From assembly GCA_046331625.1 (NCBI GenBank), contig JAXLQL010000018.1, positions 114,844 through 178,843 on the forward strand: a DNA stretch of 64,000 nt, written 5' to 3'. The notes under the pieces are model-generated. The model was given only the letters and a program-made list of their open reading frames with translations, was not told where the DNA came from and searched no databases. This DNA is from JAXLQL01 sp046331625 (lineage in GTDB: Bacteria > Acidobacteriota > Terriglobia > Bryobacterales > Bryobacteraceae). The position numbers and the translations under genes are program-made. The first letter of the stretch is position 1. Each line of letters starts with the position of its first letter. Shown here piece after piece: positions 17,347 through 25,968 of this stretch.

Positions 17347-17874
17347 TTGCGCCTATCCTTGTTCGCGCTCGGTGTCTCCGGGGCATTTGCCGATGAGGCC
17401 TACTTCGCGGGACTCGCATCGAGCGTGCGCGCTGCTTCGTTTCCGGAACTCGCGGATGCGCACATCGAACTGCGACCTTTCCGCAGCCCTTCGGTCTACT
17501 TCCAGGCGCGGTTCACGTGGACGAGTTTCCTGTTCCACCGCAGGCTCGCCTACGTGATCGGGTTCAACGAGGACGCCCTTCGCCGGGGCGCGGCGCCCGA
17601 GGCATTGCGCGCTGTAATGGCGCACGAACTCTCACACCTTTCTTACTACCGACAGCGCAACCGGCTTCGCTTGCTCGGCCTCGTTCGACTCGTCTCACCC
17701 CGAGCCACGGCTCGCCTCGAACGCGAGACCGACAAGGATACGATCCGCCGCGGCTACGGACCGGGACTCCGCCTCTACCGCCAATGGCTCTACGCGAACA
17801 TCCCGCCGCGCGAGGTCCCGCGCAAGCAGCGGACCTATCTCACGCCCGAAGAGATCGAGCGTGAGATGCATTGA
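17347..17874 (+). CDS. Putative zinc metallopeptidase (HELSH, M48-like)
   Basis: 175 residues from a TTG at 17347, which starts a signal-peptide-like MRLSLFALGVSGAFA. The zinc-site motif HELSH (His93, Glu94, His97) lies in LRAVMAHELSHLSYY and is followed by LERETDKDTI (about 124-133), where M48-type peptidases place the third zinc ligand. The spacing and the preceding helix support a gluzincin fold, though the protein is short and only one hydrophobic segment is seen. Probably an envelope peptidase or inactive relative; substrate unknown. It runs toward the convergent asparaginase gene with a 52-nt gap. Confidence 0.7.
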   Translation: MRLSLFALGVSGAFADEAYFAGLASSVRAASFPELADAHIELRPFRSPSVYFQARFTWTSFLFHRRLAYVIGFNEDALRRGAAPEALRAVMAHELSHLSYYRQRNRLRLLGLVRLVSPRATARLERETDKDTIRRGYGPGLRLYRQWLYANIPPREVPRKQRTYLTPEEIEREMH

Positions 17875-17926
17875 GGCGCAGTTCGTGTCAGGCAAAACCG
17901 TGCTCTGACAGCACGGCGCTACGGCC

Positions 17927-19024
17927 CTACGACCGCTCGTACAGGTACACGGCCTCTTCCAGCCGGCTCTTGCCGCCATCGTTCACCGCGAACCGCACCG
18001 GCTTGACCTTGCCCTGCTCACGGCGGCCGCTCCACAGCGAGCCACCGGCATACACACCGTCCTTGCGGAGCGCATAGAAGCTGATATCGAATTTCTCGAG
18101 CCGTGCCTTGTCATGGTCATAGTTGCGCGATACGCGCTTCAGGCAATCGAGCACGGCTTCTTTCGGCGGCATGCCGTGCCGCATGTTCTCGACGATGGTG
18201 TGCCCGCCGGCCACTCGGATGTTCTCTTCGCCGCGTCCGGTCGATCCGCCCGCGCCCACCTCTTGATCCACGTACAGCCCGGCGCCGATGATGGGCGAAT
18301 CGCCCACGCGCCCGGGAATCTTCCACGCCAAGCCGCTCGTCGTAGTGACGCCCGACATCTCGCCGCGCGTGTTCAACGCCAGGCAGTTGATGGTTCCGGT
18401 GATTGGGTTCACGGCGCGATCCCAGGCATACGCGAGCAGTTCCCCGGTGGCATCGGGAAACCGCTCCTTCAACCACGCCGCGGTCTTGGCCTTGCCTGGA
18501 GGCGCATCCAGACCGTCGGTCCAGTTGTTGTGGCCGCGAGGGTCGCGCAGCGACTGCTTCCACACAAGCCACGCCAGGCGCGACTTCTCGGTGAGCAGGT
18601 TGTCCTCGCGGAACCCGAACGCGCGAGCGAAGCGGAGCGCGCCTTCGCCGACGAGCATCACGTGGTCGGTCTGCTCCATCACGAGCTTGGCGAGCTTCGA
18701 GGGCGTCTTGATGTTCCGAACCGAGGCGACGGATCCGGCGCGGCGGGAGGGGCCGTGCATGACGCAGGCATCGAGTTCGACCACGCCGTCTTCGTTCGGG
18801 AGCCCGCCGTAGCCGACCGAGTCATCGGCCGGATCCTCTTCGTTGATGTTCACGCCAGCCACCACTGCATCGAGCGTATCGCCGCCCGAGCGCAGAATCT
18901 CCATGGCCCGCGCGCAAGCGCGCTCGCCGTTACCACTCGAGATGACGATGTTCTTGGGAGCGCTCTGTGCCTGCGCGGCTGCAAGCGCGGCCGAGCCCGT
19001 GATCCATTGGCGGCGGTTGATCAT
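17927..19024 (-). CDS. N4-glycosylasparaginase / isoaspartyl peptidase-like Ntn hydrolase
   Basis: 365 residues from the ATG at 19024, preceded by GGAG; a GTG at 19033 adds three residues. The N-terminus MINRRQWITGSAALAAA is a Tat-type signal. The Ntn-hydrolase site is GTINCLALN: cleavage before Thr211 would release it as the N-terminal nucleophile. Supporting blocks are NEEDPADDSVGYGGLPNEDG near the N-terminus, SGVTTTSGLAWKIPGRVGDS and GAGGSTGRGEENIR downstream. These enzymes split the bond between asparagine and N-acetylglucosamine, or isoaspartyl peptides. Export by Tat would place it in the periplasm. Family confident; exact substrate not. Confidence 0.9.
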   Translation of the reverse strand: MINRRQWITGSAALAAAQAQSAPKNIVISSGNGERACARAMEILRSGGDTLDAVVAGVNINEEDPADDSVGYGGLPNEDGVVELDACVMHGPSRRAGSVASVRNIKTPSKLAKLVMEQTDHVMLVGEGALRFARAFGFREDNLLTEKSRLAWLVWKQSLRDPRGHNNWTDGLDAPPGKAKTAAWLKERFPDATGELLAYAWDRAVNPITGTINCLALNTRGEMSGVTTTSGLAWKIPGRVGDSPIIGAGLYVDQEVGAGGSTGRGEENIRVAGGHTIVENMRHGMPPKEAVLDCLKRVSRNYDHDKARLEKFDISFYALRKDGVYAGGSLWSGRREQGKVKPVRFAVNDGGKSRLEEAVYLYERS

Positions 19025-19053
19025 AAGCTCCACTATACTAGGGCGGAGAGGAA

Positions 19054-19473
19054 GTGCGATTGAAGAGCTCCCTGCGCTCCGTGGCCGTGTTCTGCATTCT
19101 GGCGCTAGCCGTGTGCGGCGCCGACAAGAAGCGCCCGAAGGCCAAAGCGGACAAGCCGCCGGACCTGGTGGTGGTGACGCTGAAGGTGCAGCGGGAGGCC
19201 GGTAACTTCGCTGTGGAAGGCACGGTCCGGAACAACTCCGACAAGCCGATGAAGGGCCTGGTGCTGTTCTTCGAGTTCATGGAGCCGGGCGGCCGCACGA
19301 TCTCGCGGATGAACACCACAGTGAGCGAGGTGACGCTCGAACCCGGCGAAGAAGGCGAGTTCCTCACGCAGACGCCGGATCAGGTGCGGGCGGTGCACGT
19401 GAAGCTCGACGCGGAAGACAAGGACGGGCGCTACTTCACGATCGACAAGCCGGGTCCGTACGCGATTCAGTGA
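19054..19473 (+). CDS. Secreted FxLYD-like domain protein
   Basis: 139 residues from a GTG at 19054 with GGAGAGGAA just upstream. The N-terminus (MRLKSSLRSVAVFCILALA) is a signal peptide, followed by a lysine-rich stretch (KKRPKAKADKPP). The remaining ~100 residues resemble an FxLYD-type beta-sandwich: NFAVEGTVRNNSDKPMKGLVL, then GGRTISRMNTTV and LEPGEEGEF, the usual 'new bonds/changes' pattern of such domains. Likely a small exported binding or stabilising protein. It is divergent from the asparaginase gene, with 29 nt between starts. Confidence 0.65.
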   Translation: MRLKSSLRSVAVFCILALAVCGADKKRPKAKADKPPDLVVVTLKVQREAGNFAVEGTVRNNSDKPMKGLVLFFEFMEPGGRTISRMNTTVSEVTLEPGEEGEFLTQTPDQVRAVHVKLDAEDKDGRYFTIDKPGPYAIQ

Positions 19474-19558
19474 CGGCGCTGTACACGGCGCCAGCGCGAC
19501 CGAAGTCCCGCGCAGGCTGAGGCTTGCCCAACACGGCAGCCAACCGCGAGACCGGGGA

Positions 19559-21292
19559 TTAGGCGAGGCCGATTCGCTTCACCAGCCGATCGAAGCGCGC
19601 GTATCCACGAAGCTCGTCGTAGATCGGATGGACCGCGATCGGCACGAGTTGCAGTTCGCGAGCCTCGGCGGCTTGCTCCAAGCGGTCGAGCGCGCGGTCG
19701 CGCTCGCCGGTTCCAAGGTGGGCGATGGCGAAGGTGACATGAGCGACGTTGCGATGCAGAGCGAGTTCGGAGAGGCGTTCGAGGAGCTTGCGCGCGGTGG
19801 CGCGATCGCCGCTCATACCGTGGATGTGGCCGAAAGCAGCGAGCACGGCGGGTGTGTCGCCGACGATGGCGCGGCTGCGCTCGAGCATCTCGATGGCCTC
19901 GGCGAAGCGGCCCTGGAACGAGAGCACGCGGGCGAGCCCCGAGTAGGTCTTCCAGAAGCCCGGCCATTGCTGTCGCAGGAGAATGTATCGCCGCTCGGCT
20001 TCCTCGTACTGACGGGCCATCAGGTAGATGTAGTTCTCACTCTCGACAACGCTCGGCTCGAGCGGATCGAGCGCGATCGCAGTGGCCATGCCGGCGAGCG
20101 CCGGTTCCCATCGCGATTGATAACCCAGGAGGTCGCAGGCGTACCAGTGATGGGCGGTCGCGTAGCTCGGGCGGAGCTCGATGGCGCGCAAGTAGCGGCG
20201 CTCACCTTCGGCCCAATCCCAGTCATGCATCGAGACGACGAAGCCGAGCGAGTTGTGCGCCTCGGCCAGCGTGGAGTCGAGGACGAGCGCGCGCTCGGCA
20301 GCACGGCGAGCCATGGGAATGCTGCGAGCGGCGGACTCGAAGCCGAAGTCGCAGAGCAGGCTGTAGGCATCGGCGAGCCCTGCGTGCGCGACGGCGCAAT
20401 CGGGATCCGTGGCCACGGCGCGCTCGAAGAGCACCACGCTCTGCCGCAGTCCTTCTTCAGTGCGGCGGTTCCATGCGTGGCGGCCTTGCAGGTAGAGACT
20501 ATAAGCCTCGAGGCTCCCGGTGGCGTGGGCGAGGAATGCGTTTTGGCCCGCATCGAAGCGGACCTGCAACGCAAGCGCGATCGAGCGCGCGATCTCCTCT
20601 TGGAGCGCGAGCAGGTCTTCGAGCTTGCGGTCAAAGGCTTGGGTCCAGAGCACCACTCCGCTGGCCGCGTCGGTGAGTTGCGCGTTGACGCGCACGCGCG
20701 AGCCCGAGCGGCGGACACTACCTTCGAGCACCGTATCGGCGCGCAAGCGCTCGCTGGCATCGGCGGCGGTGCCCGAGTCGCGGCGAAGCTGATTGACCGA
20801 GTTCCATGCAATGACGCGCAGGCACGGCACACGCGTCAGCATGTAGATGAGCTCTTGCGTGAGGCCGTCGGCGAAGTAGTCCGTCTCGGGCGGAGCGGCG
20901 AGGCTCGCGAAGGGCAGCACGGCGATGGTGCGCGTCATCGAAGGAGCCGGTGGAGCGGCAGGCGCGGGGGCACCCGCGAATTCGGGCGAGTAACTGCCAG
21001 GGTGGAACTCGATGCGAAGCTCGCCGGGGGCGCTGTGCTTGTCGTAATATTCGCGGAGCTTCGAGCGGAGGCGGCGCGCTTCTACGCGGACGATGCCGTC
21101 GGTGCGCGGGTCATAGTCAGGCGGGCGATCGAACACGGCCGCGCCTACGAGAGTCTCCTTCAACTGGGGTCCGCGGCCAGCGAGGGACTCTTCGACGGTG
21201 AAGGCGAGGAAGCGCTGCATCCGGCGGCTCGAGCGAAATGCGGGGCTCGCCAGAATGCGTGCAACTTGGGCGCGGATTCCGGAAGGGTCCAT
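19559..21292 (-). CDS. Winged-helix-like, TolB-like and TPR protein
   Basis: 577 residues. The N-terminal ~110 (VARILASPAFRSSRRMQRFL, then EARRLRSKLREYY) match a small domain frequent in acidobacterial TPR regulators, thought to be a DNA- or partner-binding unit. Residues about 120-260 are TolB-like: TIAVLPFASL, DYFADGLTQELIYMLTRVP, LRVIAWNSV, ADTVLEGSVRRSGSRVRVNAQL. The rest is TPR repeats, for example AVAHAGLADAYSLLCDFG and AEAHNSLGFVVSM. No signal peptide, so cytoplasmic. The same module also occurs fused to the kinase at 575-3469. Role in signalling or complex assembly is inferred. Confidence 0.85.
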   Translation of the reverse strand: MDPSGIRAQVARILASPAFRSSRRMQRFLAFTVEESLAGRGPQLKETLVGAAVFDRPPDYDPRTDGIVRVEARRLRSKLREYYDKHSAPGELRIEFHPGSYSPEFAGAPAPAAPPAPSMTRTIAVLPFASLAAPPETDYFADGLTQELIYMLTRVPCLRVIAWNSVNQLRRDSGTAADASERLRADTVLEGSVRRSGSRVRVNAQLTDAASGVVLWTQAFDRKLEDLLALQEEIARSIALALQVRFDAGQNAFLAHATGSLEAYSLYLQGRHAWNRRTEEGLRQSVVLFERAVATDPDCAVAHAGLADAYSLLCDFGFESAARSIPMARRAAERALVLDSTLAEAHNSLGFVVSMHDWDWAEGERRYLRAIELRPSYATAHHWYACDLLGYQSRWEPALAGMATAIALDPLEPSVVESENYIYLMARQYEEAERRYILLRQQWPGFWKTYSGLARVLSFQGRFAEAIEMLERSRAIVGDTPAVLAAFGHIHGMSGDRATARKLLERLSELALHRNVAHVTFAIAHLGTGERDRALDRLEQAAEARELQLVPIAVHPIYDELRGYARFDRLVKRIGLA

Positions 21293-21348
21293 GGTTGGGT
21301 CGAAGCAGAGGGTGCTTCATTCGAGTGTACAGTGCGCGAGGCACAGTG

Positions 21349-22197
21349 TCAGCGATGCCTTGCCTTCAAGACCTGGAACGGCGGGTTGCGGCCTTCCCAA
21401 GTCCGGATCGCCGCACAGAGGTCCGTGGCTCTGAACAAGAGGTCGTCGAAGGCAAGGCGCAGCATAATCATGATGTCTTCGATGGATCGCTGCTTGGAAC
21501 CCAGAACGCGTAGGAGACCGATCTGCAGAACACTCAGGGTATCCCTTCCGTGCAGCATGCGCCACGGATCGACAGCGGGGACTCCCTCGAGGTGGGCTTC
21601 CAGTTGCCGCGGCGTCTGGCCTGGGATCAACTTTGAAGCCTCAGCGAGCAACGCTGCATGATCAGTCGCCCAGGTTTCTCGATTCACGAAGCGGGCGGGC
21701 TTCAACTCGTCGAAAGGCAAATTCCAGCCATGCCGTGCGTTCAAGTAGCGGAGATGGCCAAACGCGAGCGATCGCTTCACAAGAGCCTCCCGAACGCCGG
21801 TGCCTTCACTAAGTTCGAACTCGTGGATTTTGCCCGCATCACCTGCCTCAGCTAATACCCTGTCGAGGGCTGCGCTGCCCAGGATGAGGCACTCGATGTC
21901 ACGTGTCTCGGTACGAATGAGGTTGGGCACCGGTAGCGGAGGCGCGAGAAGAGTTTCGTGGTCGTCATCGACGACTCCGAGCACTCCTTTGATGTGCGCC
22001 GTTCCGGCCACAGCGCCGATCACTGCCGGCTTTCCACCACCGAGCACAAACCGGCAATGCCGCGGAGAGCATCTGGGTTTCAGCAGTTTGACATCTTCAT
22101 CGCCTTCCAAGACGAGAAGAGTTCCACTGAAATCATTACGGCTCATCACGATTTCGGAAATGACGTTCCCTACCGTGCGGGTAGCGAACGAGGTCAT
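21349..22197 (-). CDS. DUF4435 (TOPRIM-like) protein, AriB-like effector of a PARIS-type defence system
   Basis: 282 residues. The N-terminus has a TOPRIM-like arrangement: Glu31 in TLLVLEGDEDVKLL and an acidic triplet Asp77-79 in GVLGVVDDDHETL, followed by TETRDIECLIL, the pattern of DUF4435. Its ATG overlaps the TGA of the upstream ATPase gene by 4 nt (ATGA), so the two are translationally coupled. In PARIS, AriB is a DUF4435 nuclease held by the AriA ATPase and released when a phage anti-restriction protein is sensed; E. coli AriB cuts host tRNA. Size, order and coupling fit that system. The gene is outside any visible prophage but next to transposase remains. Function is inferred from architecture. 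Confidence 0.75.
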   Translation of the reverse strand: MTSFATRTVGNVISEIVMSRNDFSGTLLVLEGDEDVKLLKPRCSPRHCRFVLGGGKPAVIGAVAGTAHIKGVLGVVDDDHETLLAPPLPVPNLIRTETRDIECLILGSAALDRVLAEAGDAGKIHEFELSEGTGVREALVKRSLAFGHLRYLNARHGWNLPFDELKPARFVNRETWATDHAALLAEASKLIPGQTPRQLEAHLEGVPAVDPWRMLHGRDTLSVLQIGLLRVLGSKQRSIEDIMIMLRLAFDDLLFRATDLCAAIRTWEGRNPPFQVLKARHR

Positions 22198-23480
22198 GAG
22201 GCGAGTTGCAACTCTTTCTCGGGCTCAACCGTTTCAGCCGACAACGCGACCATCAGGTCATGCCGGTCTTCGACGATGAAGGGGGAGTGGGTAGCGAGTA
22301 CCACATCGAAGCCTGTGGTCTCGACCACCTCGAGCAGATCTGGAACGAAGTCCTTCTGCCAAATCACGTGCAACGAGAGTTCCGGCTCATCGATAAGGAC
22401 GAGCGTGTTGGGACGCACCTTGAATAGGAGGTCGTAGAGCAGTACCAACTCGTGCTGCTCACCGGATGAGAGCGCATCGAGTGCGAGTGGTTTGCCTTCG
22501 GTCGTAGTTGCGGTGAGACCCTTCTCTCGGTCCACCTGGATCGTTTTGTGGCGGAACTTTCGGTTGATCTGGTCAAGCAGGATCTCGATCCGCCGTGCGA
22601 GGTCTTCGAGAACCCAGAGTTTCTGCGCCGTATCGTCGACGTAGAGCGTCATGACAGAGCGCCGCGTTTCGTCCAGGTCCTCGAGCGCACTTGCATCGAA
22701 TGGATAGTTGGGATCTTCATCGATGAGGCCCAGCCTTTTGAGCCGATGGCGCTTGTCTTCGAGGGCGCTCATCCGGCGCTTCAAGTCGACCGCCGTCAGT
22801 GGCGATCCAGAGTCATGTAGGAGCCTCTGAGGAAAGGTCTGGTCCATCCACTGCGAGTGTTTGCCATACTCGGCGAGAGCGCTCTCTATCTCTGCTTTGA
22901 GGCCGGCAGCAAGGGTGCCGACAGTGGCCATGAACGTCTGCTCGCCGTACCAGAGTTCACCGGACTTTTGCGGCAACTGTAAGAGACGTTGTGCTTCGAT
23001 CAGGTGAGCGCCCACGCGATCTCGAACTGCCGTCATCCAACCTGGCATCGCGGGGGGGCGGGCTAGCGCGTGCTGTTCACTCAGTCCCGCCACTTCGGCT
23101 AGAGTCCAGAGCTTTCTTGCGGCTGGCTTGGCGGGGTCCACTTTCAAAGGGCTCAGATGCGTTCGGCCCTGATGATTCAGGTAGCCATCGATGGAGGTGT
23201 CCACCTGACCATCTTTGACGCCCTCGGACTTGACGAACCCCAATACAGCACCGTCGCTCAGTGTCACTTCAAAGGTCTGAAACGGTATCCTGGCCAAGTC
23301 CGTCAGATCACCTGACAAGGCTGACGCAGTGAGCCGCAATAGCGTGGTCTTCCCGACCCCGTTCGGTCCGTGAAGGATCGTGACCCGGTCCTTGCTTCGG
23401 AGCACGACCTCGTGGTCATACCTGCCGAACAGCTTCGTGACCCGGATTTTGGTTACTCGCAAGAGTTCTTGTTCTGCCAC
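22194..23480 (-). CDS. AAA/ABC-type ATPase, AriA-like component of a PARIS-type defence system
   Basis: 428 residues from a GTG at 23480, chosen because AAGGAA lies just upstream and the product then starts shortly before the first strand (VTKIRVTKLFGRYDHEV). The open frame continues to 23999, but that part lies inside the upstream gene. Walker A is GPNGVGKTT (38-46), the ABC-type signature LSSGEQHE (337-344), Walker B LVLIDEPELS (360-369) and the switch His ATHSPF (396-401). A ~200-residue helical insertion lies between. This is the OLD/AAA_21-like class found in defence systems. It is coupled by a 4-nt overlap to the DUF4435 gene. Not assigned to RecF or SMC, which differ in length and insertion. 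Confidence 0.78.
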   Translation of the reverse strand: MAEQELLRVTKIRVTKLFGRYDHEVVLRSKDRVTILHGPNGVGKTTLLRLTASALSGDLTDLARIPFQTFEVTLSDGAVLGFVKSEGVKDGQVDTSIDGYLNHQGRTHLSPLKVDPAKPAARKLWTLAEVAGLSEQHALARPPAMPGWMTAVRDRVGAHLIEAQRLLQLPQKSGELWYGEQTFMATVGTLAAGLKAEIESALAEYGKHSQWMDQTFPQRLLHDSGSPLTAVDLKRRMSALEDKRHRLKRLGLIDEDPNYPFDASALEDLDETRRSVMTLYVDDTAQKLWVLEDLARRIEILLDQINRKFRHKTIQVDREKGLTATTTEGKPLALDALSSGEQHELVLLYDLLFKVRPNTLVLIDEPELSLHVIWQKDFVPDLLEVVETTGFDVVLATHSPFIVEDRHDLMVALSAETVEPEKELQLAS

Positions 23481-23521
23481 GGCTCTTCCTTTTCCCGACA
23501 CTTCGATGGTAACGGACTCTC

Positions 23522-24754
23522 CTACGAGCGGGACTCCTTCAAGGTTTCGAATAACGCATCGAGATCCGACACGCGCGTATGGATATGGGTGGAGATTCGG
23601 AGGCGCGGGCCGCCGATGGTCCAGATCTTGCGCTCGTGGCAGAGGCGGCGGAACTTGTCGATATCGACGCCTTTGAGCTCCATGGTGACGAGCGATCCAT
23701 ACTGCTGGTCGTTGTCCGGAGTGAGCATGTGGAATCCCATCTCCTCGCTTCGCTTGCGCGCGATCTTGGCGAGGTCGTGGATGCGGGTGTAGATCTTGTC
23801 GGGTCCGATCGAGTTGGCGAAGCGGACTCCGGCGAGCATGCCTTCGAAAATGGCGCGGTTGTTGGTGCCGACACCCTGGAATCGCGCGGCGCCGCGGTCC
23901 TTGACTTCCCAGCCGCCGGTGACGGTGACGGGCCATAGGCGCTCGAGCATTTCGGGACGGCCCCACAGGATGCCGCAGCCGGCGGGCGCGAACATCCATT
24001 TATGCGGACTGCCGGCGTAGTAGTCGCAACCGAGTTCGGCGATCTTCACCGGCAGTTGCCCGTTCACGTGCGCGCCATCGATCACGGTGATCACGCCTTT
24101 GGCGCGGGCGGCGGCACAGATCTCCTTCATGGGGAAGATGAGTCCGGTGGCGGTGGTGATGCCGCTGAAGAAGAGCACTTTCGTGCGCGGACCGATCGAG
24201 GAGACCATCAGGTCCGCGAGCTTGCCGGGATCGGGTGGGGGAAGCGGAATCTTCACCTCACGCACGGCGATGCCATAGCGGGCCTTGCGCAGGTGCCAAC
24301 CGGCTTTGCCGCTGCCATGCTCCTGGTCCGTCATCACGACTTCGTCGCCGGGTTGGAGGTCGATTCCGTTGGCGATGAACGAGAGCGCTTCGGTCGCGTT
24401 GTGAGTGAAGGCGAGGTCGTCTTTGCGGCAGCCGAGATACTGCGACATTTCCTGGCGATGCGCGTCGAGCGCCTCATAGCCCCAGCGCGGATACTCGAAA
24501 TCGGGCATCTGCATGCCTGCGCCTTTTTCGAGGAACTCGACCACGGCGCGGATGACGGGCCGCGGCGCTACGCCGAGAGAGCCGTTGTTCATGAAGACGC
24601 GCTGCTCGGGGAGGTAGAACTGCTCTTTGCGGATTCGAGCCCAGTATTTCTCGGGCGAGCGCTCGGCGAGCGAAGCTTCCGGCAGCGGCATGTCCCGCAA
24701 CGCGAACAGCGCGGGGACTCCGGTGAGGTGTGAGATGGCGAGTCGGCGGTTCAT
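23522..24754 (-). CDS. PLP-dependent aminotransferase, class V (isopenicillin-N-epimerase-like)
   Basis: 410 residues from the ATG at 24754; the N-terminus MNRRLAISHLTGVPALFAL resembles a Tat signal. The fold-type I PLP site is clear: FTHNATEALSF (117-127), cofactor Asp226 in VITVIDGAHV, and Lys252 in AGSPHKWMFAPAG that forms the Schiff base. LRISTHIHTRVSDLDAL near the end holds the usual carboxylate-contact arginine. Class V members include cysteine desulfurases, kynureninases and epimerase-like enzymes; the closest look is to the epimerase-like exported group. It lies 41 nt upstream of the AriA-like gene on the same strand and could share its transcript, though no functional link is known. 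Confidence 0.87.
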   Translation of the reverse strand: MNRRLAISHLTGVPALFALRDMPLPEASLAERSPEKYWARIRKEQFYLPEQRVFMNNGSLGVAPRPVIRAVVEFLEKGAGMQMPDFEYPRWGYEALDAHRQEMSQYLGCRKDDLAFTHNATEALSFIANGIDLQPGDEVVMTDQEHGSGKAGWHLRKARYGIAVREVKIPLPPPDPGKLADLMVSSIGPRTKVLFFSGITTATGLIFPMKEICAAARAKGVITVIDGAHVNGQLPVKIAELGCDYYAGSPHKWMFAPAGCGILWGRPEMLERLWPVTVTGGWEVKDRGAARFQGVGTNNRAIFEGMLAGVRFANSIGPDKIYTRIHDLAKIARKRSEEMGFHMLTPDNDQQYGSLVTMELKGVDIDKFRRLCHERKIWTIGGPRLRISTHIHTRVSDLDALFETLKESRS

Positions 24755-25112
24755 GAGGACCACGTTATCGCGTTGCGGGGGGAAGGGCAAATTACGGAGT
24801 CCCGCTTGGCCTTGTAGGCCAACAGATCGCGAACATAGATGCGGCGATGGGTTCCGACCATGTGATACGGGATCTCGCCGCGTTCCAACACCTTTATCAG
24901 AAACTGGCGCGAGACACCGAGCATCCGCGCACCCTCTACCGTCGTCAACTGGGCATCGCTCTCGACGATGGCCACCGATTGCCCCTCACAGAGGTCGGCG
25001 ATCAGCTTCACCAGGAACTCGTAAAGCGAAGCGGACAGGTTTTGTGTCTTGCCATTTGGGCCGACGAGTTGGCCCGGTTGCGCTGGATCTTCTGATAGAG
25101 GTCCAGCACCAT
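24751..25112 (-). pseudogene. Frameshifted excisionase-type HTH gene
   Basis: From an ATG at 25112 the frame reads VLDLYQKIQRNRANSSAQMAR, then a 2-nt slip near 25050 moves to the frame NLSASLYEFLVKLIADLCEG. That frame continues to QLTTVEGARMLGVSRQFLIKVLERGEIPYHMV and RRIYVRDLLAYKAKRD. The second part is a MerR/excisionase-type helix-turn-helix, as in antitoxin-like small regulators that precede a toxin gene. No toxin follows: the frame ends at 24751, overlapping the aminotransferase start by 4 nt. The 5' end abuts a transposase fragment. Probably inactive unless the slip is a sequencing error. Confidence 0.6.
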
Positions 25113-25860
25113 CTCGCGGCGGCAACTGCCCACCCAGCGTTCGGCCAGACCATTCTGCCAGGGGTGCCTGTAGGGTCGTTCGCTTGGGATTCAAGCCCGT
25201 TGCGTTCAAGAACTTGACTACGTCGGCATCGAATTTCGAGTCGCCATCCAAGAGGACGTAACGATACGGGACCGCCACCGGAAGAGCTTCGCAACTGCTG
25301 GACCACCAACTCCACAGTCGGGCAAGGGCGATGTTGAAGTGCGGGATCCTGCGGCGGCCGTGCTCGATGAGGAAGAAGCAATAAGGCGTTTGAAGGTCGC
25401 CGTTGGCACGGTGAAAAAGTCGAGGGCCACGATCACCTCGCGGTGGTTCTGGAGAAAGCAAGGCACTGCGTGTTCCGGTCGCCCCGGCGGCGGACACGCC
25501 GGAGATGCCTTGCGACGGTTCCGTTCGGAGATGTCGAAGCCCAGCTCAGAAGGTTTCCTTGGTTTTTGGGCGCGCACCAAGCCGGCATTCTCCTCGGCCC
25601 TGCGGCGGATGAGCGTGTGGACCTCGCCGGTGATCTTCGGCCGGCCGCCCCGAGGCTGGGACCGCCAGCGCCAGTAGAGCCGAAAGCCCGCGCGATGCCA
25701 AGCGACGACAGTCTCCGCCTTCACGATGACGAGGTCGTCTTTCCAGCGAGGCAGGAGCATCGGAGGAATGTCCCAAAGAGGCGATCAAGGAGCTCAATGT
25801 GGGCTGCGGCCGTTTCCGTTTGAACACTGCGACCTGCTGTCGGGGGGGGGGACTTCTAGC
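25113..25860 (-). pseudogene. Decayed integrase-core (rve) transposase
   Basis: Fragments of one transposase appear in order on the minus strand but in several frames: RQQVAVFKRKRPQPTLSSL (near 25842-25786), DDLVIVKAETVVAWHRAGF and YWRWRSQP, LGFDISER, VALDFFTVPTATFK (DDE region), YCFFLIEHGRRRIPHFNI, PTVELVVQQLR, YRYVLLDGDSKFDADVVKFL, LNPKRTTLQAP and WQNGLAERWVGSCRREM. This is the typical acidobacterial integrase-core order. At least four frame changes and a missing C-terminus (the usual YHHEDRTH-type end) show it is dead. No terminal inverted repeats were identified. Confidence 0.72.
25842..25851 (+). repeat. Ten-base G homopolymer
   Basis: Ten consecutive G at 25842-25851, inside the transposase remains (read as prolines on the minus strand). 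Such a run is prone to replication slippage and to sequencing error, and it may account for one of the frame changes in the pseudogene. Confidence 0.9.
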
Positions 25861-25968
25861 GCCGTGTCGCTCCGGCTGCGAAAGAAGACTCCGATGGCAA
25901 GCGAGGCTGGAGAGGACGAATTCGAGCGGGAACTCGCCGTAGTGGTCCGGATGGTTGAAAATAATCGC

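Noticed and set aside
19628..21661. 677-codon plus-strand frame antisense to the TPR protein
   Set aside because: The minus strand carries clear TolB-like and TPR motifs; the plus-strand product has no recognisable fold.
23481..23999. N-terminal extension of the AriA-like ATPase to 23999
   Set aside because: Lies inside the aminotransferase gene in another frame; composition is Arg/His/Pro-rich and the GTG at 23480 has a ribosome-binding site.
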